DNA of 64,000 nucleotides, from positions 1,245,501-1,309,500 of the forward strand of contig NZ_CP102288.1 in assembly GCF_025151535.1 (NCBI RefSeq), read 5' to 3'. Source of the DNA: Segatella copri DSM 18205. GTDB lineage: Bacteria > Bacteroidota > Bacteroidia > Bacteroidales > Bacteroidaceae. Below are positions 26,000 through 35,674 of this stretch, one piece after another. The notes beneath the pieces were generated by a model, which was given only the letters and a program-made list of their open reading frames with translations, ran no database searches and had not been told where the DNA came from. The position numbers and the translations under genes are program-made. The stretch's first letter is position 1; the number at the start of each line of letters is the position of its first letter.

Positions 26000-26602
26000 T
26001 TATTTAATGAATTTAGCAAGACCTTCCTTGAGCATGGCATCCACACCGTCGGATGTCAATGTAGCACCGGTAACGGCATCCACATTGTTAGGGTCGCCGG
26101 CAGGAGCGTCTTTCTCAACGCCCAGAGCGATGCCCTCTACTCCATCCTTGTGAATCTTCTTGCCCTGGAATTTCTGCTGCCACTTCAGGTTGTCCTTGAT
26201 TTCAGCACCGAGTCCGGCTGTCTCGCCTTCGTGGTTGAAATATACGCCATAGATGGTGTTGTTGTCGGCATCCACGGCAATGAAGCCTGAAATGCCGCCC
26301 CAGAGACCCATACCCTTTACAGAGTAAACGGTCTTCTTCTGACCATCAATCTCGCACTCGTAATACTTCATGCCGTCTTTCTCCTTCTCGTCCTTCACCA
26401 CCTCTTTATATTTGGCAGCCGCAGTAGCGTTGTCAAGGCCGCGCAGGTTCAGGGAGTTGAGAATCTGCTTCTGAGTATCAAGTGCCACGTTGGCATCCTG
26501 TGTTGCCTTCAGCGAAGAAGACACGAACGCGAGCAGGAATGCCACGATTACCACGATGATAACCGAATAGATAATAGTATAGCTATTTGAATTTGTCTTC
26601 AT
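26000..26602 (-). CDS. nqrC: Na+-translocating NADH:quinone reductase subunit C
   Basis: A 200-residue protein with one N-terminal membrane helix and a periplasmic FMN-binding domain. The covalent FMN site is seen as VDAVTGATLTSDGV (flavin on Thr of the S/TGATxT motif). It is somewhat shorter than the Vibrio protein but typical of Bacteroidales. Fourth from the end of the operon; 18 bp behind nqrB. Confidence 0.96.
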   Translation of the reverse strand: MKTNSNSYTIIYSVIIVVIVAFLLAFVSSSLKATQDANVALDTQKQILNSLNLRGLDNATAAAKYKEVVKDEKEKDGMKYYECEIDGQKKTVYSVKGMGLWGGISGFIAVDADNNTIYGVYFNHEGETAGLGAEIKDNLKWQQKFQGKKIHKDGVEGIALGVEKDAPAGDPNNVDAVTGATLTSDGVDAMLKEGLAKFIK

Positions 26603-26620
26603 ATCTACATTCCTCCTACA

Positions 26621-27778
26621 TTATTTAATAGCACGTTTAGCACGGCGAGAGATGTTGCCCTGAACTACACAGTAGTCGATGAGTGGAGCAAACATGTTGC
26701 CGAAGAAGATAGCGAGCATCATACCCTCTGGATAACCTGGGTTCATCACACGTACGACAACGGCGATGGCACCGATGAAGAATCCGTAGAAGTACTTACC
26801 CTTCTCTGTACGGGCAGAGGTTACAGGGTCGGTAGCCATGAATACGGCTCCGAAGCAGAAACCACCGAGAACGATGTGCTCATACCAGGCGATAGGTGTC
26901 ATGCCGAGAGCCTGGAAGATAAGCGCCATCACGATGCCGCCTGCGAATACGCTGCCCATGGTCTTCCATGATGCGATGCCTGTCCAGAGAAGGATGATGG
27001 CACCGATGGCGATGGCGATGACTGAAGTCTCACCGATACAGCCAGGAATGAAACCGATGATAGAATCGCAGAGACTAGCTGAAGGCATGCTGCCCTGAGC
27101 CAGCTGACCGAGAGGAGTAGCAGCTGTGAAGCCATCAGGCAGGGTGTTACCCAGACCGAAGATAGCATCCTTAGCCACCCAGACCTTATCACCACTCATA
27201 GCCAGTGGATATGAGAAGAAGAGGAACATACGGGCACCCACAGCCACATTGAAGATGTTCATACCTGTGCCACCGAAGATTTCCTTGCAGAAGATGACTG
27301 CGAAGGCGCACGCCAGAGCGAGCATCCACAGCGGTGTAGAGATAGGAATGATCAATGGGATGATGATACCGCTGACGAGGTAACCCTCCTGGATTTCCTC
27401 GTGCTTCCACTGAGCCCAGGCAAACTCGATGCCGAGACCCACGATGTAGCTTACCAGCAACTTAGGGAGGACAGCCAGGAATCCGAAGCCGAAGACCTCG
27501 ATGAAGCTGGCAGTATCCAGTGTACCTGCAGCCTTGAAATTCTGGTATCCCACATTATACATACCGAAGAGCAAAGCAGGAATCAGGGCGATTACCACAA
27601 AGCTCATGATGCGCTTCGAGTCGATGGAATCGTGGATGCTGGCTCCGCTCTTCGCTGTAGTATTAGGCACGTACAGGAAGCTCTCAAAACCGTCAAACAC
27701 GCTCTCGAAAGCATGCAGCTTACCTCCCTTCTGGAAGTTAGGCTTTATCTTATTGAGATAATTTCTTAATGCACTCAT
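26621..27778 (-). CDS. nqrB: Na+-translocating NADH:quinone reductase subunit B
   Basis: A 385-residue multi-pass membrane subunit starting MSALRNYLNKIKPNFQKGGK, which binds riboflavin and a covalent FMN (LPDGFTAATPLGQ carries the Thr) and forms part of the sodium path. ATG 27778 is taken as the start by family comparison; an upstream in-frame ATG exists at 27790. The 82-bp gap to nqrA holds only AT-rich short inverted repeats. Confidence 0.96.
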   Translation of the reverse strand: MSALRNYLNKIKPNFQKGGKLHAFESVFDGFESFLYVPNTTAKSGASIHDSIDSKRIMSFVVIALIPALLFGMYNVGYQNFKAAGTLDTASFIEVFGFGFLAVLPKLLVSYIVGLGIEFAWAQWKHEEIQEGYLVSGIIIPLIIPISTPLWMLALACAFAVIFCKEIFGGTGMNIFNVAVGARMFLFFSYPLAMSGDKVWVAKDAIFGLGNTLPDGFTAATPLGQLAQGSMPSASLCDSIIGFIPGCIGETSVIAIAIGAIILLWTGIASWKTMGSVFAGGIVMALIFQALGMTPIAWYEHIVLGGFCFGAVFMATDPVTSARTEKGKYFYGFFIGAIAVVVRVMNPGYPEGMMLAIFFGNMFAPLIDYCVVQGNISRRAKRAIK

Positions 27779-27860
27779 TATTATAATCATTAATAGTTAA
27801 GAGTTTATAGGGCTTTAGCAGCATTGCTATCAACTATAAACTGTCAACTGTAAACTAAAA

Positions 27861-29216
27861 CTAAGCGTTCTCCTTGCGCAGGGTATCCAAGCCCTCGCGT
27901 ACAATCTTCTGCAATTCGAGCTTAGATGAATCCACGAACTCAGCCACAGCAAAATCTTCAGGACTTACCTCGTAGATACCGAGCTGCTCCTGCTTGTCGA
28001 TATCGCCGGCGATGATTGCCTTGATGAGATACTCACCATAGATGTCCATCGGGAGCACCTTGTCATACTCGCCGCTCATGATCATGTGGCGCTCGCCACC
28101 CTTCACGCGGGCATCGAGATTATACTCCTTCTTCTTGCCGAAGAGCCAGGAGAGATAGGAACGCGATGTAGAGAACTGATCGGTACGTGGAAGAATCCAA
28201 CCCAGCATCTCGTCGTTGTCATCACCCTCTGGGATGGCTGTAATCTCTGATGTATGACCACCTACGAAATCGGCAGTGGTCGTCTTTACACCGGTAAGAG
28301 GATTGCCATTGATAAGTCGCACATGGTCAGTAGCTTTCAGCTGATTGGCTACAAAACTGCTTAAAGGTGTACCTACCAATACTTCAGCATAGCCAGGAGT
28401 CTTGATTTCACTACCAGCCACAGCTACAGTCTTGTGCAAATCAACCTTACCTGTCAGGAAGAGTCTTCCGAAGAAGATAACCGATGCTGGATCTACAGTC
28501 CAAACCACCTCGCCCTTGTTTACCGGGTCGATGTTGTTCACCTGTACGCCTACATTACCTGCCGGGCAAGGACCGTCGAATACATTGAGTTCTACGTTCT
28601 TAGCCTCGCCGAGCGCATTGCTGTGCTGGTCAACGCCAACACCAAGATAAGTTTTCGCAATCTTGCTCAAGGCTGTCAAACCAGTCTGGAAAGCCTCTTC
28701 GTTGCCTTCGAGTTCTACCTCAAAGTCGGCTGCGAGCGGCATGTCGCGGAGGGCAGAAACGAAAATTGCCTTAGGCTTGGTGTCGGGAGTTGTGGACACA
28801 GCATAAGGCAACTGGTTGATGTATCCGAAGAGACCAGCCTCAAGCAGCGCCTGCTTGACAGCCTCACCGTCTAACGCATCAACGTTTTTCTTACCAAAAT
28901 CCGTAGAGGTCTGTACTGCGTCGGCCTTCACCTTCACGCAAAGCACCTTTCGGCGCTCACCTCTCTCAATGGCGGTTACTTCTCCGCTCACTGGCGAGGC
29001 AAACTTCACCTCCGGGCAAGCCTTGTTCACAAACAAGGCATCTCCGGCATTGACATGATCGCCCTCGCGTACCACTACCTTAGGAGTCACACCCACGAAA
29101 GCCGCAGGAACCAGCGCATACTCGCCAGCCTGAGCCACCTGGAGCGTTACATCCTTGGAAGCCTTACCCGTAAGGTTAATGTCCAAGCCTTTACGTAACT
29201 TAATCACATTTGCCAT
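27861..29216 (-). CDS. nqrA: Na+-translocating NADH:quinone reductase subunit A
   Basis: A 451-residue subunit of the NQR complex, which passes electrons from NADH to menaquinone while exporting sodium. N-terminal IKLRKGLDINLTGKA, the barrel-sandwich segment FASPVSGEVTAIERGERRKV and DGPCPAGNVGVQVNNIDPVN are typical. First gene of the operon. No TAnnTTTG box is evident in the AT-rich 100 bp upstream; the 29325-29609 repeat lies just behind that. Confidence 0.97.
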   Translation of the reverse strand: MANVIKLRKGLDINLTGKASKDVTLQVAQAGEYALVPAAFVGVTPKVVVREGDHVNAGDALFVNKACPEVKFASPVSGEVTAIERGERRKVLCVKVKADAVQTSTDFGKKNVDALDGEAVKQALLEAGLFGYINQLPYAVSTTPDTKPKAIFVSALRDMPLAADFEVELEGNEEAFQTGLTALSKIAKTYLGVGVDQHSNALGEAKNVELNVFDGPCPAGNVGVQVNNIDPVNKGEVVWTVDPASVIFFGRLFLTGKVDLHKTVAVAGSEIKTPGYAEVLVGTPLSSFVANQLKATDHVRLINGNPLTGVKTTTADFVGGHTSEITAIPEGDDNDEMLGWILPRTDQFSTSRSYLSWLFGKKKEYNLDARVKGGERHMIMSGEYDKVLPMDIYGEYLIKAIIAGDIDKQEQLGIYEVSPEDFAVAEFVDSSKLELQKIVREGLDTLRKENA

Positions 29217-29324
29217 AACTACATTAAAAAATATTAAATATAAACTTACTAATCACTTCAAGATATATGCGTCAGCGCCCTCATCAAGACGCTATACTGG
29301 CCATCTGCCATAAAACATATATTT

Positions 29325-29609
29325 TACTGAACTTTCTCAAGTAAGCTCCATACGCCCTGAAAGGGCAAAAGCTCCTAGCCCAGGGCATCGCCCTGGGTAA
29401 TTACGGACGCAAACCTGTCGCCCTGTAAGGGCAAAAGCTTTAAAATACCGGGCAATTAACAAAGCTTTTGCCCTTACAGGGCGCCTTGCTGATTGCTATT
29501 ATACCCAGGGCGATGCCCTGGGCTAGGAGCTTCTGCCCTTTCAGGGCGTACTGCTTCTAAGCTTTTGGGCCTTTCAGCCCGTACTTAAACCACATGCGAA
29601 AGTTCAGTA
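29325..29609. repeat. 285-bp nested palindromic repeat with TACTGAACTTTC ends
   Basis: Perfect 12-bp outer arms TACTGAACTTTC (29325-29336) / GAAAGTTCAGTA (29598-29609) enclose the same inner modules as 20988-21238: AGCCCAGGGCATCGCCCTGGG, GTCGCCCTGTAAGGGCAAAAGC with its mirror, and CCCAGGGCGATGCCCTGGGCT. Paired changes in the arms (GTAAGGGC/GCCCTTAC in place of GAAAGGGC/GCCCTTTC) keep the pairing. It fills the space between the divergent nqrA and tamB-like genes. Confidence 0.85.
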
Positions 29610-29719
29610 TTTTATCTACTTCTATGCTGAAACTTCTAACGTGCTGCAAAAATAGTGAAAAAAAGTGATATAAAAAAGAAAAATTGTGTGAATTATTCGA
29701 TTTTATGCCGATTTTTCCG

Positions 29720-29727
29720 TAATTTTG
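29720..29727 (+). promoter_or_regulatory. Promoter -7 box for the TamB-like gene
   Basis: TAATTTTG, 49 bp before the proposed CTG start at 29776; places the transcript start near 29733. Confidence 0.6.
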
Positions 29728-29775
29728 TCGCAAAATTCAAATTAGTAACATTTTTGTAAACTAGAGAAAGCAACT

Positions 29776-32700
29776 CTGAAACATTTAAAACATATCATCA
29801 ATAGCATTATATGGACGCTGGCTGCTGTCTATTTCTTGCTTGTCGTACTGTTGCACGTGCCACCAGTACAGGCCTTCATCGGCTCTGAAGTAGCCGGTGC
29901 GCTGGCCCAGAAATTCGGCACTCAGGTAAGTATCGGAAAGGTGAACCTGGGCTTCTTCAACCGCATTATCATAGATGACGTGATGATGCTCGACCAGAAG
30001 GGCGACAGCATGATCTGTGCTTCGCGCGTGTCGGCAAAACTCGATTTCCTGCCTTTGAAGGATGGCAAGATTTCGGTTTCATCTGCCCAGCTCTTCGGTC
30101 TCAACGCCAACATCTACAAGCAGGATGCCAAGAGCCCGATGAACATCCAGTTCGTGCTCGATTCGCTGGCTTCGAAAGATACCACCCGCCATACTCCGCT
30201 CGACCTGCACATCGGAAGCCTGATTATCCGGCATGGTGCCGTTGCCTACAACCAGCGCGATATTGCACCTAAGCCGGGCGTCTTTTCGCCGCAGCATCTG
30301 GGCATCACCGACCTCTCTGCCCACATTATTCTGGGCCATCTCACCGACAAGGATATCCATCTGGCTGTCAAGAAGATAGCGCTGAAAGATAAATCAGGAC
30401 TTCAACTCAGGAATCTGAGATTCAAACTCGATGCCGACCAGCAGCAAGCCCTGCTCAGAGACTTCAGCATCGAGCTCCCTCATTCGCAATTGCAGTTTGA
30501 TGACCTGCGCGCTACCTACCGCATCGAGAACAAGCATATCGTAAAGCCTACACTCCAGTTTCAGGGCGGCATCAAGCCATCCGTCATCACGCTTGCCGAT
30601 ATTGCCTGCTTCGTGCCTGAACTCCGCAAGTTCAAGGATGCCCTGCAGCTTCATCTCCAGTTTTCGGGCACCAGTACATCTGCCCGCATCCATAACCTCG
30701 AATTCAAGACTCAGAGCGGCAGTCTGCTGCTCAGGGCTAACGGCCGTGTGAGCGATTGGGACCGCCTTCTGCGCTGGAAGGCAAACATCTCAGCCCTCAA
30801 GATATCAGGCGATGGCATCGGAGAGGTTTCCAGGAATCTGGGCAAACGCATCAGCATTCCGAAAGAAGTGCTGCGCCTGGGCGACATATATTATATAGGT
30901 GAAGTATATGGTGCTGGCAAGAAGGCAGGCACCCGCGGCCAGCTGAAGACCGGCGTGGGCGAAGTAGCCATCAAGGCCGAAAAGGCTGGCTCCGAGCTCA
31001 AGGCTAGCATCAACACCCAGGGCATCAACCTGGGCCGAATCCTCGACAACGGGCAGTTCGGCATTCTGGCAGCATCGCTTTCGGCTCACGGCAACAAGCA
31101 GCATTTCTATGCCAAGGGCAGCATTCCGCGCTTCGATTTCAACAAGTACAGCTACCGCAACATTCAGATAGACGGCAGCTATAACCGGGGATTGCTCGAG
31201 GGACTCGCATCCATCGACGACCCTAACGCCAACATCCGGGTAGAAGGCTCCTACTCCATCCCGCGCAAGCAGTATGCAGCTACTGCCCATGTACAGCATC
31301 TGCTGCCATCCATCCTGGGACTGAAGGTAGCCGACAAGACCTACAGTCTCGATGGCATCACCGTAAGCGCCAAGAACCAGGGCAAGGACAGCTATTTCGA
31401 CCTCGAAGCCCCGTTCGCCAGCATCCATGTTGACGGAGAGTACGATTACGCTACCCTCACCAAGAGCTTCACCAACCTGATAGCCAGCAAACTGCCTACC
31501 CTTCCGGGCATCGGCAAGGTAGACAGGAGTGCGAAGAACCATTTCACCTTCCAGGCAGAAATCACCTCTACCGAGATACTGCAGCGCATGCTGGGCATTC
31601 CGCTGCAGATAGAGCAGCCCGTCATTGCCGATGGATTCGTGAACGATGCCGAGAAAACCGTCAACATCTATGCCAGCGTGGCTGACTTCAGCTATGGCGC
31701 AAAAAACTATCATGGAGCCAAAGTGCGACTGCATACCATCAACGATTCGCTCAAGGTAGATGCGCAGATCAGGCAGGGCAAATGGGGAGATAACGGACCG
31801 GGCATCCACGTAAAGGCAGCCGCTGCCGACAACCAGCTCTTCGCCAAGCTCTTCTACAACAACCATTCGGCCAAGCTCCCTATCCAGGGTATCATCGATA
31901 CGAGGGCGCAGTTCTTCAAGAACGAAAATCATGTTTCTACCGCCCACGTAACCATACACCCGTCTGAAATCAGAATCGACGGCACGCCGTGGGAGGTTCA
32001 TCCTGCCGACATCATCTACAGCAAGAACCGCCTGCTGGTAGACCATTTCGCCGTGAGCCACGACCAGCAGCACGTCATCGTTTCCGGTCTTGCTACACCC
32101 GAGAAGACCGATTCTATCGTAGCCGACCTGAAGGATGTGGATGTGGCATACGTGCTGAACCTCATCAATTTCCATTCGGTAGATTTCACCGGCAAGGCTT
32201 CGGGCAAGGCTATCATCAAGAGCCTCTTCAACGACCCTGATGCCTACGCCCAGCTAGACGTGAAGGAGTTTACCTTCGAAAACGGACCGCTCGGTGTGCT
32301 CCATGCTGGTGTCAACTTCAACAAGGAGCTCGAACAGATTGACATTCATGCAGTTGCCGACGATGGTCCGGAGCATCAGACGCTCATCAACGGATACGTC
32401 TCGCCTAAGCGCAACTATATCGACCTGGGTATCGATGCCCAGGGCACCAGCATGAAATTCCTCGAGAATTTCTGCGGCAGTTTCATGAACCAGGTAGAAG
32501 CCTGGGGCGATGGGCATCTCAATGTGGTAGGCGATTTGAAAAACATCAATCTCGTAGGCGACCTTACCGCTCACGGCAAGGTGCACCTCAAGCAGCTCAA
32601 CACCGATTATACCTTCGATGCGCTCCGTGCCCACGCTATCCCAGATGATATCCTCATAGAGAATGATACCATCTTCGACCGCAACAGCAACATAGCCATC

Positions 32701-34056
32701 CTGAGCGGAGGCATCCACCACAAGCACCTCACCAGGCTGAGCTACGACCTCGATATCAAGGCGCACAACTTCCTGGGCTTCGATACCCGCGAGTTTGGCG
32801 ACAACACCTTCTATGGCACCATCTATGCCACGGGCGAGGTAGGCATCCACGGCAAGAGCGGCGAAACCGTCATCGATATCAACGCCGAGCCCGAACCGGG
32901 CAGCATCTTTGTATATAATGTGGCAAGTCCGGACGCCATCAGCGACAAGAGCTTTATCCACTGGCACGAGATTGTGCCGGATATCATGGACAGCCTGAAC
33001 GGGGCTCCAACCACGAAACAGAGAGAGGATGACATCGATTTCGAATCGGATATGCGCATCAACTTCCTCGTAAACACCAACCAGAACCTCACGCTCAAGC
33101 TGATTATGGACGAGCAGTCGGGCGATTACATCACCCTGAACGGAGATGGCGTAATTCGCGCCAACTACTTCAACAAGGGCTCGTTCGACATGTTTGGCAA
33201 CTATGTGGTAGACCACGGCACCTACAAGCTCACCATCCAGAATCTCATCAAGAAGGAGTTCGAGTTTATGCCGGGCGGCACCATCGCCTTCGGTGGCAAC
33301 CCATACAACGCCCCACTCAATCTGCGGGCTAAATATACCGTAAACGGAGTGCCGCTGAGCGACCTGCGCATAGGCCGTTCGTTCTCGGGCAACAACATCC
33401 GCGTAGACTGCCTGATGGACATCACCGGCACGCCTCAATCGCCTAAGGTAGATTTCTCTATGGACCTGCCTACGGTTAACAGCGATGCGAAGCAGATGAT
33501 CTACTCTATCATCAATTCGCAGGAAGAGATGAACCAGCAGGTGCTCTATCTCTTGGGCATCGGCCGGTTCTACGCCCAGACCAACAACAACCAGGTGAGC
33601 GAGGATGGTGAACAGCAGAGTCAGACTTCGCTGGCGATGCAGAGCCTGCTGAGCGGCACCATCTCGCAGCAGCTGAACACCGTACTTTCCAACGTGGTGA
33701 AGAGCAACAACTGGAATTTCGGTGCCAACATATCTACGGGCGATGAAGGTTTCAACAATGCCGAATATGAGGGCATTCTGAGTGGCAAGCTGCTCAACAA
33801 CCGGTTACTCTTCAATGGCCAGTTCGGTTATCGCGACAATCCGAATGCCACGCAGAGTTTCATCGGTGATTTTGACCTCCGCTACCTCATCTTCCCTAAC
33901 GGCAACCTCGCCATACACATGTACAATCAGACCAACGACCGCTATTTTACGCGCAACAGTCTGAACACGCAGGGTCTCGGTCTCATCATGAAGAAAGACT
34001 TCAACGGCCTCCGCGATTTCTTCGGCATCAAAAAGAAGAAGAAGAAAAAGAAATAA
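29776..34056 (+). CDS. tamB: TamB-like translocation and assembly module protein (DUF490), non-ATG start
   Basis: About 1426 residues of a TamB/DUF490 (AsmA-like) protein, an inner-membrane-anchored periplasmic beta-helix that carries lipids or helps outer-membrane assembly. The C-terminal DUF490 domain (about 900-1400) is typical: ITGTPQSPKVDFSMDLPTVN, NQQVLYLLGIGRF, SLLSGTISQQLN. The frame is open from 29749 but holds no ATG, GTG or TTG until TTG 29836, which lies inside the membrane anchor WTLAAVYFLLVVLLHVPPVQ. CTG at 29776, 5 nt after GAGAAAG, is my preferred start. The protein ends in a run of lysines. A terminator follows at once; no tamA-like gene is adjacent. Confidence 0.88.
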   Translation: MKHLKHIINSIIWTLAAVYFLLVVLLHVPPVQAFIGSEVAGALAQKFGTQVSIGKVNLGFFNRIIIDDVMMLDQKGDSMICASRVSAKLDFLPLKDGKISVSSAQLFGLNANIYKQDAKSPMNIQFVLDSLASKDTTRHTPLDLHIGSLIIRHGAVAYNQRDIAPKPGVFSPQHLGITDLSAHIILGHLTDKDIHLAVKKIALKDKSGLQLRNLRFKLDADQQQALLRDFSIELPHSQLQFDDLRATYRIENKHIVKPTLQFQGGIKPSVITLADIACFVPELRKFKDALQLHLQFSGTSTSARIHNLEFKTQSGSLLLRANGRVSDWDRLLRWKANISALKISGDGIGEVSRNLGKRISIPKEVLRLGDIYYIGEVYGAGKKAGTRGQLKTGVGEVAIKAEKAGSELKASINTQGINLGRILDNGQFGILAASLSAHGNKQHFYAKGSIPRFDFNKYSYRNIQIDGSYNRGLLEGLASIDDPNANIRVEGSYSIPRKQYAATAHVQHLLPSILGLKVADKTYSLDGITVSAKNQGKDSYFDLEAPFASIHVDGEYDYATLTKSFTNLIASKLPTLPGIGKVDRSAKNHFTFQAEITSTEILQRMLGIPLQIEQPVIADGFVNDAEKTVNIYASVADFSYGAKNYHGAKVRLHTINDSLKVDAQIRQGKWGDNGPGIHVKAAAADNQLFAKLFYNNHSAKLPIQGIIDTRAQFFKNENHVSTAHVTIHPSEIRIDGTPWEVHPADIIYSKNRLLVDHFAVSHDQQHVIVSGLATPEKTDSIVADLKDVDVAYVLNLINFHSVDFTGKASGKAIIKSLFNDPDAYAQLDVKEFTFENGPLGVLHAGVNFNKELEQIDIHAVADDGPEHQTLINGYVSPKRNYIDLGIDAQGTSMKFLENFCGSFMNQVEAWGDGHLNVVGDLKNINLVGDLTAHGKVHLKQLNTDYTFDALRAHAIPDDILIENDTIFDRNSNIAILSGGIHHKHLTRLSYDLDIKAHNFLGFDTREFGDNTFYGTIYATGEVGIHGKSGETVIDINAEPEPGSIFVYNVASPDAISDKSFIHWHEIVPDIMDSLNGAPTTKQREDDIDFESDMRINFLVNTNQNLTLKLIMDEQSGDYITLNGDGVIRANYFNKGSFDMFGNYVVDHGTYKLTIQNLIKKEFEFMPGGTIAFGGNPYNAPLNLRAKYTVNGVPLSDLRIGRSFSGNNIRVDCLMDITGTPQSPKVDFSMDLPTVNSDAKQMIYSIINSQEEMNQQVLYLLGIGRFYAQTNNNQVSEDGEQQSQTSLAMQSLLSGTISQQLNTVLSNVVKSNNWNFGANISTGDEGFNNAEYEGILSGKLLNNRLLFNGQFGYRDNPNATQSFIGDFDLRYLIFPNGNLAIHMYNQTNDRYFTRNSLNTQGLGLIMKKDFNGLRDFFGIKKKKKKKK

Positions 34057-34066
34057 AAAGACAAAA

Positions 34067-34106
34067 AAGAGGGTGTGTCATAACCAGATGACTCACCCTC
34101 TTTTTA
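34067..34106 (+). terminator. Terminator after the TamB-like gene
   Basis: Stem AGAGGGTGtGTCAT / ATGACtCACCCTCT then TTTT. Its left arm has the same GAGGGTGTGTCATAA as the outer arm of the 20988-21238 repeat. Confidence 0.8.
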
Positions 34107-34146
34107 TTCTCAGATAACCGTCGCCTAATGTGTCCAGTTAAGATTG

Positions 34147-34265
34147 TGTACGAACTCGTACACTTTTCCAAAATCAGGAAACAGAATATAGAAATTCCGA
34201 TAATGTTAGAGATTGTTAAATGTTGAGTGGTCTATATGCCACGATGAAAAGGTGGCGTATAGACC
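34147..34265. other. Two hairpins in the gap before the Rpn-like gene end
   Basis: GTGTACG aact CGTACAC at 34147-34164, and a 14-bp stem GGTCTATATGCCAC / GTGGCGTATAGACC at 34229-34265. Neither has a good T-run. They may be transcript ends for the minus-strand Rpn-like gene; otherwise nothing is seen in 34107-34313. Confidence 0.4.
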
Positions 34266-34313
34266 CTTGATTATATGGTGATATTTGTAATCTACATCTC
34301 CGCTTTCTGTTTT

Positions 34314-35264
34314 TTATGAGTTGTTCTGATTCTTGATGATATCTAAAGGCAGCTGGGTAGCCTTGGCAACCTGTTCGGCTGAAAGTCCCATTGCCAGCAT
34401 ATTCTTAGCTATTTCCAGGGCTTTCTGGTTCATACCTTTTTCCATACCTTCCGCAAGACCTTCTTGCTTACCTTTCGCAATACCTAATTCCATACCTTCC
34501 TTCATTCCCTTTTCCATACCCTCAGCTATACCTTCACGCTTGGCAGTGTCTACGGAATTCTTGATGTCGCGATATGCCATCTTGCTGGTCTCGTACTCCC
34601 TCATCTCCTGCGGAGTAAACTTGGCTATCTCGGCTTCCTCGAAGAGACGGTCGAAGACCTTGTCGCACAGCTCCTTCGGGCGCTGGGTAAGTTTATAGAG
34701 ATTCTTCAGTGCATAGAGCCACTTCTCGTAGAGCGTATCCAGTTCTTCCAGGGGTTTGTTGAACTTGGAAATCTCTACATAAATATATTCGAGTTTGTCG
34801 TAAAATACTTTGTGGGTAGCAGTGTCGCACAACTGCACATGATGGCGGATTTTCTCCTTGTCGAATGCGTCCTCGTTCATGCTGAAGTTGAGCAGGGCAA
34901 CGGTATAGACATGATTGAGTCTGAAATCCCATTCACTCCCCTTTGGTGCCTGTTCACGGATAGGAAAGGTTGAGTAGAAAAGGGCGCGATCCTTGAAATA
35001 CGTCTGGTAGGCATTCTGCATTTCAACGATGAACTTCTCGCCGTTTTCGCCCTCGCAATATACATCAAAGATGGCTCTGCGGTCGGTATATACATCTCCT
35101 ACGTGCTCCGGGTTCAGATACGACACGTCCTTCACAACCTGTTGGCCGTTAAACAAGCTGTTGAGGAAGCAAATGAGCAAATCCTTGTTCATTGCTGTTC
35201 CAAAAATTCGCTTGAAACCGAAGTCGGTCAGCAAGCTGATGTATCTTTCTTCTACCTGTTTCAT
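34314..35264 (-). CDS. Rpn family / PD-(D/E)XK nuclease-type protein
   Basis: A 316-residue member of the PD-(D/E)XK nuclease family often annotated as putative transposase (Rpn/YhgA-like, PF12784). N-terminal DFGFKRIFGTAMNKDLLICF and the nuclease core IFDVYCEGENGEKFIVEMQN, with the D...ExQ residues, are clear. The C-terminal third is a GMExGM/GIAKGKQEG repeat stretch followed by a short helical tail (MLAMGLSAEQVAKATQLPLD), which is usual in the family. E. coli Rpn proteins cut DNA and promote RecA-independent recombination. Start 35264 is preferred over the longer frame on family grounds. It is alone, next to repeat-rich DNA. Confidence 0.87.
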   Translation of the reverse strand: MKQVEERYISLLTDFGFKRIFGTAMNKDLLICFLNSLFNGQQVVKDVSYLNPEHVGDVYTDRRAIFDVYCEGENGEKFIVEMQNAYQTYFKDRALFYSTFPIREQAPKGSEWDFRLNHVYTVALLNFSMNEDAFDKEKIRHHVQLCDTATHKVFYDKLEYIYVEISKFNKPLEELDTLYEKWLYALKNLYKLTQRPKELCDKVFDRLFEEAEIAKFTPQEMREYETSKMAYRDIKNSVDTAKREGIAEGMEKGMKEGMELGIAKGKQEGLAEGMEKGMNQKALEIAKNMLAMGLSAEQVAKATQLPLDIIKNQNNS

Positions 35265-35412
35265 AATCTTCTGTTTTAAAAATCCATGCCGCAAAGTTAC
35301 GGTTTTATTTTCATATCTGCAAGAGATTTCTGGGATTTTTAAAGGTATAAAAAGTAAAAAGGTAAAAAAGTAAAGATTTTGCTATCCCCAATACTATCTG
35401 ATAACTTTTTCT

Positions 35413-35556
35413 AAAACTTTTCGACCTGTACGGTTGAAATTACCCAATACGCCCTGAACCAACGGTCACCGGCCGAAGGGAAAGGTAAAGCCCAAAAGCT
35501 CCAGAAGCAGCACGCCCTGAAAGGGCGTGTAGGGTAAAACATGCGAAACTTCAGTA
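35413..35556. repeat. Degenerate copy of the palindromic repeat family
   Basis: Begins AAAACTTTTCG, ends ATGCGAAACTTCAGTAA, and inside keeps ATACGCCCTGAA, GCCCAAAAGCTCC and CGCCCTGAAAGGGCG. It looks like an eroded or internally deleted relative of the 29325-29609 element. Confidence 0.55.
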
Positions 35557-35599
35557 ACAAATTAATCTATATAATATAAATAATAAACAAATGGTATAA

Positions 35600-35640
35600 T
35601 AAATCCCAGAATTGCTCTTCCAAGCAGTTCTGGGATTTAT
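35600..35640. other. Strong hairpin, possible terminator
   Basis: AAATCCCAGAAtTGCT / AGCAgTTCTGGGATTT at 35601-35638. No gene ends beside it, so it could end an unseen transcript or be part of the repeat landscape. Confidence 0.45.
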
Positions 35641-35674
35641 TATGTCTGATAGTTTGCCATGATGTGCTTCCGTT

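Noticed and set aside
30805..33438. Long minus-strand frames (456 and 394 codons) opposite the TamB-like gene
   Set aside because: They mirror a GC-richer real gene in another frame; valine/leucine-rich translation, no start signal, no family. The plus-strand product is clearly a TamB-type protein.
34130..34170. GTGTCCAGTTAAGATTGTGTA... as the end of an IS256-type element
   Set aside because: No matching opposite end, transposase fragment or target duplication could be found nearby.
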